Assembly (NCBI RefSeq): GCF_015319165.1 | Contig: NZ_JADIVZ010000003.1 | Span: 354,366-418,365 of the forward strand | Origin: Nocardioides acrostichi | Lineage (GTDB): Bacteria; Actinomycetota; Actinomycetes; Propionibacteriales; Nocardioidaceae | Direction of reading: 5' to 3' | Length of the DNA: 64,000 nucleotides | Part shown: in pieces, positions 57,840 through 64,000 of the stretch | Layout of the letters: every line of letters begins with the position of its first letter | Position numbering within the stretch: the first letter of the stretch is position 1 | Position numbers and translations under genes: made by a program | The notes under the pieces: generated by a model | Told to the model about the DNA's origin: nothing | The model's input: only the letters and a program-made list of their open reading frames with translations | Databases searched by the model: none

Positions 57840-58102
57840 CGGGGGCGTGCGCCCACCTCGGGGAGTCGGAACGATGGTCGGTCCACCACCCGATGTCCCT
57901 CACCGAGGGCCGCTTCATCTGCTCCGTCACCGGGGTGCTGTCGTGGCCGATGCCGCCGTGCTTCGCGTATTCGCACCCGTCCGACGATCTCGGTGACGAC
58001 GTAGGCGACCGGCTCCCTGCCGTCGTCGGTCTGGGTGGCGACCTTCAACGTGACCTTGTCGCGTAGGCCCGGGTTCGGGGAGAGGGTGCGGGTCGAGACC
58101 AT
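57840..58102 (-). pseudogene. Possible frameshifted remnant, unidentified
   Basis: The 391-bp gap 57815-58205 contains no intact gene. On the minus strand one frame from GTG 58102 reads VSTRTLSPNPGLRDKVTLKV...PVAYVVTEIVG. After a single frameshift near 57975 the next frame continues DGCEYAKHGGIGHDSTPVTE, then MKRPSVRDIGWWTDHRSD. Both halves have coding-like composition. I do not recognise the family, and it may be chance. Confidence 0.3.
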
Positions 58103-58161
58103 CGGCCGGTCACGTCGAGCGTCACGATTGCGGTGAGCACCTGGCGCCCACTGCGCAGGCT

Positions 58162-58215
58162 GATCAGCGCAGGGTGATCACCGCAGGAAGATCACCGCAG
58201 GAAGATCAGCGCAGG
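58162..58215 (-). repeat. 14-bp tandem repeat at the 3' end of a LysR gene
   Basis: Four units of GATCACCGCAGGAA or close variants begin at 58162, 58176, 58190 and 58204. The last contains the stop codon of the LysR gene (read leftward), so the array looks like duplication of the gene's own 3' end. Confidence 0.8.
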
Positions 58216-59096
58216 TTCAGCCAGCCCTCGGCGCGGGCAACCCGTTCGGCCGTGCCGAGCACGAGGCGCAGCAGTTCGCCGTCGTCGTGCCGCCGCCACA
58301 CCAGCGAGGTGGGTATCGCCGCCGACCAGTCCAGGGGCCGCCACACCGTCTCCGGCCCCAGCACCGGGAGCTCGGGCACGAAGAGGATCCCCTGCCCGGC
58401 CGCGACGGCGGCCACGGCCTGCTCGACGGTCTGCGTCTCCAGCGTGGACGGCGTGAGTCCGCGCTCGGCGAGCATGCCGAGCACGAACTCGTTGTACTCG
58501 GGGAAGCCGTCGCTCGGTCCGAGCACCACCGTCTCGTCGCAGAGTGCGGACGGCTCGACCGTGCCGGGAGAGGCCAGCCGGTGATCGGCGAGCACGACCA
58601 GGCCCACGGGCTCGCGGCGCACCAGCCGCGCGGCGAGACCCGGCCCAGGTGGGCCGTCGAGCATGGCCTGGGCGACGTCGACCTCGCCGGTGAGGAGCAG
58701 TTCTCGCATGGTGCCGAGACCGCCGAGCACGCTGCTCCAGGTCAGGGTCGGTCGCGTCGCCAGCACGGCCTGCATCACGGTGGGTAGCGCATCGACGGTG
58801 GGGTCTCCGATGCCGACGCGCAGGTGATCGCTGGGCACCAGGGCCGAGCGGGCCGCCGTCCGAGCCCGAGTCACGGCGTCCAGTGCGGCCCGGGCCTCGA
58901 CCAAGAAGAGCTCACCGGCGGGCGTGAGGGCCACGTGGTGCGTGGAGCGGGAGAAGAGGGGGACGCCCAGCTCGCGCTCGAGTCGGCGCAACTGCTGGGA
59001 GAGGCCCGACTGGGCGATGTGCAGACGCTCGGCGGCCCGGCGGAAGCTCAGCTCCTCCGCGAGCGCCACGACCTGCTCCAGCTGGCGAAGCTCCAC
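58206..59096 (-). CDS. LysR-family transcriptional regulator
   Basis: A 296-residue regulator with the typical N-terminal HTH, MELRQLEQVVALAEELSFRRAAERLHIAQSGLSQQLRRLERELGVPLFSRSTHHVALT, followed by an effector domain (about 92-290, LRVGIGDPTVDALPTVMQAV). It is divergent from the membrane-protein gene at 59268; the 171-bp gap shows no clear LysR box. The 3' end is followed by a short tandem repeat. Target and effector are unknown. Confidence 0.92.
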   Translation of the reverse strand: MELRQLEQVVALAEELSFRRAAERLHIAQSGLSQQLRRLERELGVPLFSRSTHHVALTPAGELFLVEARAALDAVTRARTAARSALVPSDHLRVGIGDPTVDALPTVMQAVLATRPTLTWSSVLGGLGTMRELLLTGEVDVAQAMLDGPPGPGLAARLVRREPVGLVVLADHRLASPGTVEPSALCDETVVLGPSDGFPEYNEFVLGMLAERGLTPSTLETQTVEQAVAAVAAGQGILFVPELPVLGPETVWRPLDWSAAIPTSLVWRRHDDGELLRLVLGTAERVARAEGWLNLR

Positions 59097-59267
59097 GGCG
59101 GCATCGTGCCCGGCGGCGCCGCTCGTCGTCCATGGTCAATTCGCGACGGTGCCTCCCAGCGGCCGGCGGGGTGGGCGTGTCGGCGGCCCGCGGCCGGTAG
59201 GTTGTGCTCGCGGCGGCGCTCGCGAGGGCGCATCCAGCAGCGACGAGCGACCCAGAGGGAGAGTGTC

Positions 59268-59669
59268 GTGGCCGACGAGAAGACCACCCCGAGCAAGAAG
59301 AGCGCGGCTGACGAGCCGGCTGCTGCGGGGGCCGATGGGCCGAGCAGGGCCGAACGCACCGCGGCCGTCACCACGATGGCGCGCACGCGCGCGGCCCAGG
59401 TCGTGTGGATCGTGTGCGTCGTCTGCGCGCTCGTACTGGCGCTCGGGGCGCTCCTCATCGCGATCGACGCCAACCGTGACAACGGCCTGGTGTCCTTCGT
59501 GCTCAGCACCGCCGACAAGGTCGACCTCGGAGTGTTCTCCCGCAAGGAGGGCATCCGACAGTTCGACGGCTCGAACGCCGACCTCAAGAACGCCCTGTTC
59601 AACTGGGGCCTCGGCGCGATCGTGTACCTCGTCGCCGGCCGGATCCTCGACCGCCTCATCCGACCCTGA
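59268..59669 (+). CDS. Hypothetical two-helix membrane protein
   Basis: A 133-residue protein. A charged Lys/Ala/Glu-rich N-terminus of about 43 residues precedes a first helix (VVWIVCVVCALVLALGALLIAI, about 47-68), then a polar loop with DNGLVSFVLSTADKVDLGVFS, and a second helix (LFNWGLGAIVYLVAGRILDRLI, about 108-130). GTG 59268 is preceded by GAGGGAGAG. I do not recognise the family; it lies 149 bp upstream of etfB. Confidence 0.8.
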   Translation: MADEKTTPSKKSAADEPAAAGADGPSRAERTAAVTTMARTRAAQVVWIVCVVCALVLALGALLIAIDANRDNGLVSFVLSTADKVDLGVFSRKEGIRQFDGSNADLKNALFNWGLGAIVYLVAGRILDRLIRP

Positions 59670-59691
59670 CCCAGGGTGTGAGCAAGACCAT

Positions 59692-59717
59692 GTAACTCGT
59701 GGGTAACTCAGAGTTAC
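59692..59717. promoter_or_regulatory. Operator-like palindromes upstream of etfBA
   Basis: GTAACTCGTGGGTAAC (59692-59707) matches the epimerase/thiolase site at 13 of 16 bases. Overlapping it is a perfect palindrome, GTAACTC-A-GAGTTAC (59703-59717). A possible -10 box, TAGCCT (59737-59742), lies downstream, so binding here would cover the -35 region. It is about 110 bp before the etfB ATG. Confidence 0.5.
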
Positions 59718-59818
59718 ACCGCCGTCGGGGCACGGGTAGCCTCACAGGCGATCCGCACCACGAAGACCCGCAAGGATCATCCCGAATCATCGAGGAGGGG
59801 CCCGTCAAGGGCTGAGCC

Positions 59819-60607
59819 ATGAACATCGTTGTTTGCGTGAAGTACGTGCCCGACGCCACCGCCGACCGGCAGTTCGAGGACGACAACACCGTCGACCGCG
59901 TCGGCGTCGACGGTCTGCTCTCCGAGCTCGACGAGTACGCCGTGGAGCAGGCGCTCCAGCTCAAGGAGAAGGCGGGCGACGACACCGAGGTCACCGCGCT
60001 GTGCATCGGCCCGGAGAAGGCCACGGACGCGGTGCGCAAGGCGCTGCAGATGGGCGCCGACAAGGGCGTCTTGGTGACCGATGACGCGATCGCCGGCTCC
60101 GACTACGCCGCCACCTCGCTCGTGCTGGCGGAGGCCGTCAAGAAGATCGGCACCCCCGACATCGTCATGTGCGGCATGGCCTCGACCGACGCCTCGGGCT
60201 CCGTGGTTCCGGCGATGCTCGCTGAGCGCCTCGGCCTGCCGCAGGTCACCTTCGCCTCCGTCATCGAGACCCAGGGCGACCAGGTGCGCATCAAGCGTGA
60301 CGACGACACCGCCACGGTCGTGGTCGGCGCCACCATGCCGCTGGTCATGTCGGTGACCGACCAGACCGGTGAGGCCCGCTACCCGAGCTTCAAGGGCATC
60401 ATGGCCGCGAAGAAGAAGCCGATGGAGAACTGGACGCTCGCCGACCTCGGTGTCGACGCCGAGCTGGTCGGCCTCACCGCGGCCTGGACCGAGGTCGACG
60501 AGACCTCTGCGCGTCCGCCGCGCACTGCCGGCGAGATCGTCACCGACGAGGAGGGCTCCGGCGCCACCGCGCTGGCCGAGTTCCTCGCCTCGAAGAAGTT
60601 CATCTGA
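59819..60607 (+). CDS. etfB: Electron transfer flavoprotein subunit beta
   Basis: The 262-residue beta subunit of ETF, which takes electrons from acyl-CoA dehydrogenases and passes them to ETF:quinone oxidoreductase. Family motifs are MNIVVCVKYVPD at the N-terminus, LSELDEYAVEQALQLKE, ALQMGADKGVLVTDD, the ETF-beta signature region around GLPQVTFASVIETQGDQVRIKRDDD, and RYPSFKGIMAAKKKP. ATG 59819 has AAGGG at good spacing. It is followed by etfA after 51 bp. Confidence 0.96.
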   Translation: MNIVVCVKYVPDATADRQFEDDNTVDRVGVDGLLSELDEYAVEQALQLKEKAGDDTEVTALCIGPEKATDAVRKALQMGADKGVLVTDDAIAGSDYAATSLVLAEAVKKIGTPDIVMCGMASTDASGSVVPAMLAERLGLPQVTFASVIETQGDQVRIKRDDDTATVVVGATMPLVMSVTDQTGEARYPSFKGIMAAKKKPMENWTLADLGVDAELVGLTAAWTEVDETSARPPRTAGEIVTDEEGSGATALAEFLASKKFI

Positions 60608-60658
60608 TCGCGGGCTGGCACCCGCCACATCGTCAGTTCGTGAAGGAAGAGAGCACAC

Positions 60659-61606
60659 ATGTCTGAGGTTCTGGTCGTCGTCGACGCGGTCGACGGCGCG
60701 ATCCGCAAGCCCACCCTCGAGCTGCTGGCACTCGCCAAGAAGCTCGGCGATCCGTCCGCGGTGTACTTCGGTGCCAACGACTCGGCCGTCACCGACAAGC
60801 TCAAGGCCTACGGTGCCGAAAAGATCTACGTCGTCGACGACGCCGAGATCAAGGGCTACCTCGTGGCTCCGAAGGCCGAGGCGCTCCAGCAGTTGGTCGA
60901 GCAGGCCTCGCCCACCGCCGTCTTGGTGGTGTCGAGCTACGAGGGCAAGGAGATCGCCGGTCGTCTGGCGATCAAGATCGACTCCGGCGTCATCACCGAC
61001 GCGGTCGACATCGAGGACGGCGGCGTGGCCACGCAGTCGGTCTTCGCCGGCAACTTCACGGTCAAGGGCAAGGTCACGAAGGGCACCCCGATCATCACGG
61101 TCAAGCCCAACTCGGCCAGCCCCGAGGAGACCGCCGGCGCCGGCACGGTCGAGGAGTTCGCGGCAACCATCTCCGACGCCGCCAAGACCGCCAAGATCGT
61201 GGCCAGCCAGCCCCGCAAGGCGACCGGTCGCCCGGAGCTCACCGAGGCCGCCATCGTGGTCTCCGGTGGTCGTGGCACGGGCGGCGACTTCGACGCCGTC
61301 GAGGGTCTCGCCGACGCGCTCGGTGCCGCGGTCGGCGCCTCGCGTGCCGCCGTCGACTCCGGCTGGAAGCCGCACTCCTTCCAGGTCGGCCAGACCGGAA
61401 AAACGGTCTCGCCGCAGCTGTACGTGGCCAACGGCATCTCCGGCGCGATCCAGCACCGCGCCGGCATGCAGACCTCCAAGACCATCGTCGCCGTCAACAA
61501 GGACGAAGAGGCCCCGATCTTCGAGCTGGTCGACTTCGGCGTGGTCGGTGACCTGCACAAGGTGCTGCCCGCCGTGACCGACGAGGTCACCAAGCGCAAG
61601 GGCTGA
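60659..61606 (+). CDS. etfA: Electron transfer flavoprotein subunit alpha
   Basis: The 315-residue alpha subunit binding FAD. The N-terminal domain (SEVLVVVDAVDGAIRKPTLELLALAKKLG) is followed by the C-terminal FAD domain with VVSGGRGTGGDFDAVEGLADALGAAVGASRAAVDSGW, QVGQTGKTVSPQLYVANGISGAIQH (ETF-alpha signature) and AVNKDEEAPIFELVDFGVVGDL. AAGGAAGAGAG lies upstream of ATG 60659. It forms the ETF heterodimer with EtfB. A hairpin terminator follows at 61621. Confidence 0.96.
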   Translation: MSEVLVVVDAVDGAIRKPTLELLALAKKLGDPSAVYFGANDSAVTDKLKAYGAEKIYVVDDAEIKGYLVAPKAEALQQLVEQASPTAVLVVSSYEGKEIAGRLAIKIDSGVITDAVDIEDGGVATQSVFAGNFTVKGKVTKGTPIITVKPNSASPEETAGAGTVEEFAATISDAAKTAKIVASQPRKATGRPELTEAAIVVSGGRGTGGDFDAVEGLADALGAAVGASRAAVDSGWKPHSFQVGQTGKTVSPQLYVANGISGAIQHRAGMQTSKTIVAVNKDEEAPIFELVDFGVVGDLHKVLPAVTDEVTKRKG

Positions 61607-61620
61607 TTCAACGCCCATCG

Positions 61621-61659
61621 GGGGAGATTCTCACGCAGCTGATGCGTGGCAATCTCCCC
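61621..61659 (+). terminator. Hairpin terminator of etfBA
   Basis: GGGGAGATT-CT-CACGC (61621-61636) pairs with GCGTG-GC-AATCTCCCC (61644-61659) around a 7-base loop, 15 bp after the etfA stop. A pyrimidine-rich TGTTGCTTCTC follows. Confidence 0.75.
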
Positions 61660-62100
61660 TGTTGCTTCTCGCACACGTTCGCAGCGAGCCCGACCAGCCT
61701 CGCGCCGACAGCACAGCGGCGGCCCGGCGCGCCGTGCGGCACGGGTCGAGCACCTGCCCCCACCCGACGCGCAGCGTGATCGACCCCGACACGGCGCTGC
61801 GAAGGTCGCCGTCGAGGTCGTCCCACCGGTCGCGGGAGTCGGTGTGCCGCAGCGACCCGTCGAGCTCGTTCACCGCGCCGAACGCCGGGTGGTCGACGTC
61901 GCGGTAGGGCCACGCCGTCCGCGTCGGCGGCGTGGGGCGGGGTGAGGTCGAGGCGGCACCGGTACTCGAAGCGCACCATGGCGCGGGTGTGGACGCCGGG
62001 CGCATCGCGCACCCGTCGTCCGCGCTCGACCACGAGCTGCACCTCCTCGGTGGGTCGGTCGTGCGGAGCCCCCACGCGCGCATCGCCCTGTCGGCGTCCA
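61631..62100 (-). pseudogene. Eroded remnant of an AbiEi/DUF559-like gene
   Basis: The 544-bp stretch between etfA and proA holds family fragments in two minus-strand frames. One has [20 protein letters not shown]...[15 protein letters not shown] (middle part). The other has AVNELDGSLRHTDSRDRWDDLDGDLRSAV, LRVGWGQVLDPCRTARRAAAVLSARGW (the usual C-terminus). The N-terminal winged helix and much of the centre are missing. The C-terminal pattern ELDG-x-L-R-H...D-L-x-x-D-L...GWGQV is that of the same family as the pseudogene at 38866-39649. Confidence 0.65.
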
Positions 62101-62150
62101 GTGCGGCGGGCCGGTGCGTGCGCAGCTCCCCACGTCACTACCCTGACGCC

Positions 62151-63401
62151 ATGACTTCGAGCGCGGACGTCGTACGCCTGGCCGAGCGGGCGCGCGCGGC
62201 GTCATGGGGGCTCGGCCAGGCGACCCGGGCCACCAAGGACGCCGCCCTGCACGCCATGGCCGACGCCCTCGTCGAACGCGGCGCGGAGATCCTGGCCGCC
62301 AACGCCGAGGACGTGCAGCGGGCCGAGGCGGGTGGCACGCCGGCCGGCATCGTCGACCGGCTGCGGCTCACCACCGACCGGGTCGAGGCCATGGCGCAGG
62401 GGCTGCGCGACGTCGCCGGGCTGGCCGATCCGGTGGGCGAGGTGGTGCGCGGCTCGACCCTGGCAGGCGGGCTCGAGCTGCGCCAGGTGCGGGTGCCGTT
62501 CGGAGTCGTCGGCATGATCTACGAGGCCCGGCCCAATGTGACGGCCGACGCCGCCGGCATCTGCTTGAAGTCGGGCAACGCGGTGCTGCTGCGCGGCTCG
62601 TCGTCGGCGTCCGCGAGCAACGAGGCGATCGTGGCGGTGCTGCGCGACGCGGTGGCCACGGCGGGCCTCGAGCCCGACGTCGTGCAACTGGTGCCGGCCG
62701 GGCGCCACGACACGGTCAAGGCGCTCATGCGAGCTCGCGGGTTGGTCGACGTGCTGATCCCGCGCGGAGGAGCGGGCCTGATCCGCAGCGTGGTCGAGGA
62801 GTCGATCGTGCCGGTGATCGAGACCGGTGTCGGCAACTGTCACGTCTATGTCGACGCCGCCGCCGACCTCGACACCGCCCTGGCCATCGTGCTCAACGCC
62901 AAGACCCACCGCCCGAGCGTGTGCAACGCCGCCGAGGGCCTCCTCGTGCACCGGGCCGTGGCGGAGGTGTTCGTGCCGCGGGTGACGGCCGCGCTGAGCG
63001 ACGCCGGAGTCACCGTGCACGGCGACGCGACCTTCGCCCAGCAGGCGGGCGTCGTCCCGGCCACCGAGGAGGACTGGGACACCGAGTACCTCTCGCTCGA
63101 CATCGCGGCCGCCGTGGTGCCCGACCTCGACGCGGCGCTCGCGCACATCCGCCGTCACGGCAGTGGGCACAGCGAGGCGATCGTGACCTCCGACCAGGGT
63201 GCGGCGCGGCGGTTCGTGGCCGGCGTCGACGCCGCGGCCGTGCTGGTGAACGCGAGCACGCGCTTCACCGACGGGGGTGAGTTCGGGTTCGGTGCCGAGA
63301 TCGGCATCAGTACCCAGAAACTGCACGCGCGCGGCCCGATGGGCCTGCCCGAGATGACCTCGACCAAGTACGTGGTGACCGGCGAGGGTCACGTGCGCTG
63401 A
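62151..63401 (+). CDS. proA: Glutamate-5-semialdehyde dehydrogenase (gamma-glutamyl phosphate reductase)
   Basis: NADPH-dependent reduction of gamma-glutamyl phosphate, the second step of proline synthesis. It has 416 residues, normal length. Motifs are [63 protein letters not shown], the catalytic Cys in [15 protein letters not shown], and the C-terminal [44 protein letters not shown] 62151 gives the expected start. proB is not in the window. The proA-small protein-nadD order is common in actinobacteria. Confidence 0.96.
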   Translation: MTSSADVVRLAERARAASWGLGQATRATKDAALHAMADALVERGAEILAANAEDVQRAEAGGTPAGIVDRLRLTTDRVEAMAQGLRDVAGLADPVGEVVRGSTLAGGLELRQVRVPFGVVGMIYEARPNVTADAAGICLKSGNAVLLRGSSSASASNEAIVAVLRDAVATAGLEPDVVQLVPAGRHDTVKALMRARGLVDVLIPRGGAGLIRSVVEESIVPVIETGVGNCHVYVDAAADLDTALAIVLNAKTHRPSVCNAAEGLLVHRAVAEVFVPRVTAALSDAGVTVHGDATFAQQAGVVPATEEDWDTEYLSLDIAAAVVPDLDAALAHIRRHGSGHSEAIVTSDQGAARRFVAGVDAAAVLVNASTRFTDGGEFGFGAEIGISTQKLHARGPMGLPEMTSTKYVVTGEGHVR

Positions 63402-63443
63402 GGCCGTGCTCGACCTGGGGTGGCGTGCCGATACGATGCGCGC

Positions 63444-63605
63444 ATGTCGACGCAGCTGATCGCCACCGCCGTCAAGATCGCGGAGTCCGAGGAGGGTCAC
63501 ATCAACCACGCCCTCGCCTTCGGCATCGGCGGCGGCATCCTGGCCTTCCTCATCGTGCTGTTGCTCGGGCTGGTCGCCTTCGGCGGCGGCCGAGACCACA
63601 GCTGA
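63444..63605 (+). CDS. Small membrane protein between proA and nadD
   Basis: A 53-residue protein: a short polar N-terminus ([20 protein letters not shown]), then one Gly-rich transmembrane helix ([24 protein letters not shown]) and the tail GGGRDHS. ATG 63444 fits; it lies 42 bp after proA and 16 bp before nadD, so it is likely co-transcribed with them. Similar short proteins are often found at this spot in related genomes; function unknown. Confidence 0.75.
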   Translation: MSTQLIATAVKIAESEEGHINHALAFGIGGGILAFLIVLLLGLVAFGGGRDHS

Positions 63606-63621
63606 GCCCTACCACCCGCCC

Positions 63622-64000
63622 GTGAGCACGTCGTCTGAGCGACGCCGAGTCGGGGTGATGGGCGGCACCTTCGACCCGATCCACCACGGGCACCTCGTGG
63701 CGGCCTCCGAGGTGCAGGCGTGGTTCGACCTCGACGAGGTGCTGTTCGTGCCCACGGGCGATCCGTGGCAGAAGGCCGACCGTGAGGTCACCACCGCCGA
63801 GCACCGCTACCTGATGACCGTCATCGCGACGGCCGCGAATCCACGCTTCAACGTCAGCCGCGTCGACATCGACCGCCAGGGTCGCACCTACACGATCGAC
63901 ACGTTGCGCGACCTGCGCCACGAGATGCCCGACGCCGACCTCTACTTCATCACCGGCGCCGACGCCCTGGCCGAGATCTTCACCTGGCGCGATGCCGACG
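63622..64000 (+). CDS. nadD: Nicotinate-nucleotide adenylyltransferase (5' part, cut by window end)
   Basis: Adenylates nicotinate mononucleotide to deamido-NAD in NAD synthesis. Only the first 126 codons are present. The nucleotidyltransferase motif [23 protein letters not shown] (GTFDP-x-H-x-GH) near residue 10-30 and [12 protein letters not shown], then [11 protein letters not shown] and [10 protein letters not shown], identify it. GTG 63622 is the likely start, since ATG 63658 would remove the first strand. There is no stop because the window ends. Confidence 0.94.
   Translation, partial: MSTSSERRRVGVMGGTFDPIHHGHLVAASEVQAWFDLDEVLFVPTGDPWQKADREVTTAEHRYLMTVIATAANPRFNVSRVDIDRQGRTYTIDTLRDLRHEMPDADLYFITGADALAEIFTWRDAD

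Overview
The window is chromosomal DNA from a high-GC actinobacterium. The family-level signals (GlgE alpha-glucan pathway, crotonyl-CoA carboxylase/reductase, DUF222-HNH gene, ABATE/CGNR regulator, many GTG starts and 4-nt ATGA/GTGA gene overlaps) fit the Nocardioides/Propionibacteriales group best. That assignment is inference from gene content; no rRNA is present. I saw no tRNA, rRNA, prophage, classical insertion sequence or CRISPR array. Coding density is high, and the non-coding space is unusually rich in short interspersed repeats.

Layout. 1-2440: a DUF222-HNH gene set among copies of a mobile-looking inverted-repeat element, three pieces of which sit in frame inside the gene. 2441-5740: a large secreted thrombospondin-type-3 repeat protein. 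6282-7775: rpsA. 7863-9081: a small membrane protein divergent from a GlxA/AdpA-like regulator. 9102-9832: four tandem copies of the element, then a leftward cluster of AMP-ligase, winged-helix protein, SRPBCC protein and receiver protein. 13358-20690: secreted S8 protease, GH114-like secreted hydrolase, CGNR regulator divergent from an EamA transporter, acetyltransferase, AI-2E-type permease and a DivIVA-like coiled-coil protein. 20921-22261: ccrA. 22477-27590: GntR regulator divergent from a ycsG-pxpA-pxpB-pxpC-ycsI operon for 5-oxoproline. 27782-31430: ABC exporter coupled to a NarL-type two-component system. 31552-34354: methylmalonyl-CoA epimerase divergent from thiolase-meaB. 34541-38831: small membrane proteins, a YbbN-like co-chaperone, an EI24 protein, and LysR divergent from EamA. 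38866-39649: decayed AbiEi/DUF559-type gene. 39772-56958: alpha-glucan metabolism (glgE-treS-mak-glgB with a GNAT/Nudix fusion gene behind it, glgP, glgX), interrupted by a secreted M36 metalloprotease. 57035-61606: enoyl-CoA hydratase, LysR, membrane protein, etfB-etfA. 61631-62100: second decayed AbiEi/DUF559 remnant. 62151-64000: proA, a small membrane protein and the 5' part of nadD.

How the genes work together. Two metabolic themes dominate. The first is short-chain acyl-CoA chemistry: ccrA, epimerase, MeaB, thiolase, enoyl-CoA hydratase and ETF are spread over 40 kb, and three of these loci carry a related 16-bp operator-like sequence, roughly GTTAC-N6-GTAAC. The second is storage alpha-glucan made from trehalose: TreS converts trehalose to maltose, Mak makes maltose-1-phosphate, GlgE extends chains, GlgB branches them, and GlgP and GlgX degrade them. 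A third unit, the ycsG-pxpABC-ycsI operon, looks like a complete scavenging route for 5-oxoproline and perhaps D-glutamate.

The most unusual features are the inverted-repeat element family with in-frame exaptation into a DUF222-HNH gene that carries an SOS-box-like site, the shared acyl-CoA operator motif, the NRAMP-fold transporter without metal-binding motifs, and three further intergenic repeat families.
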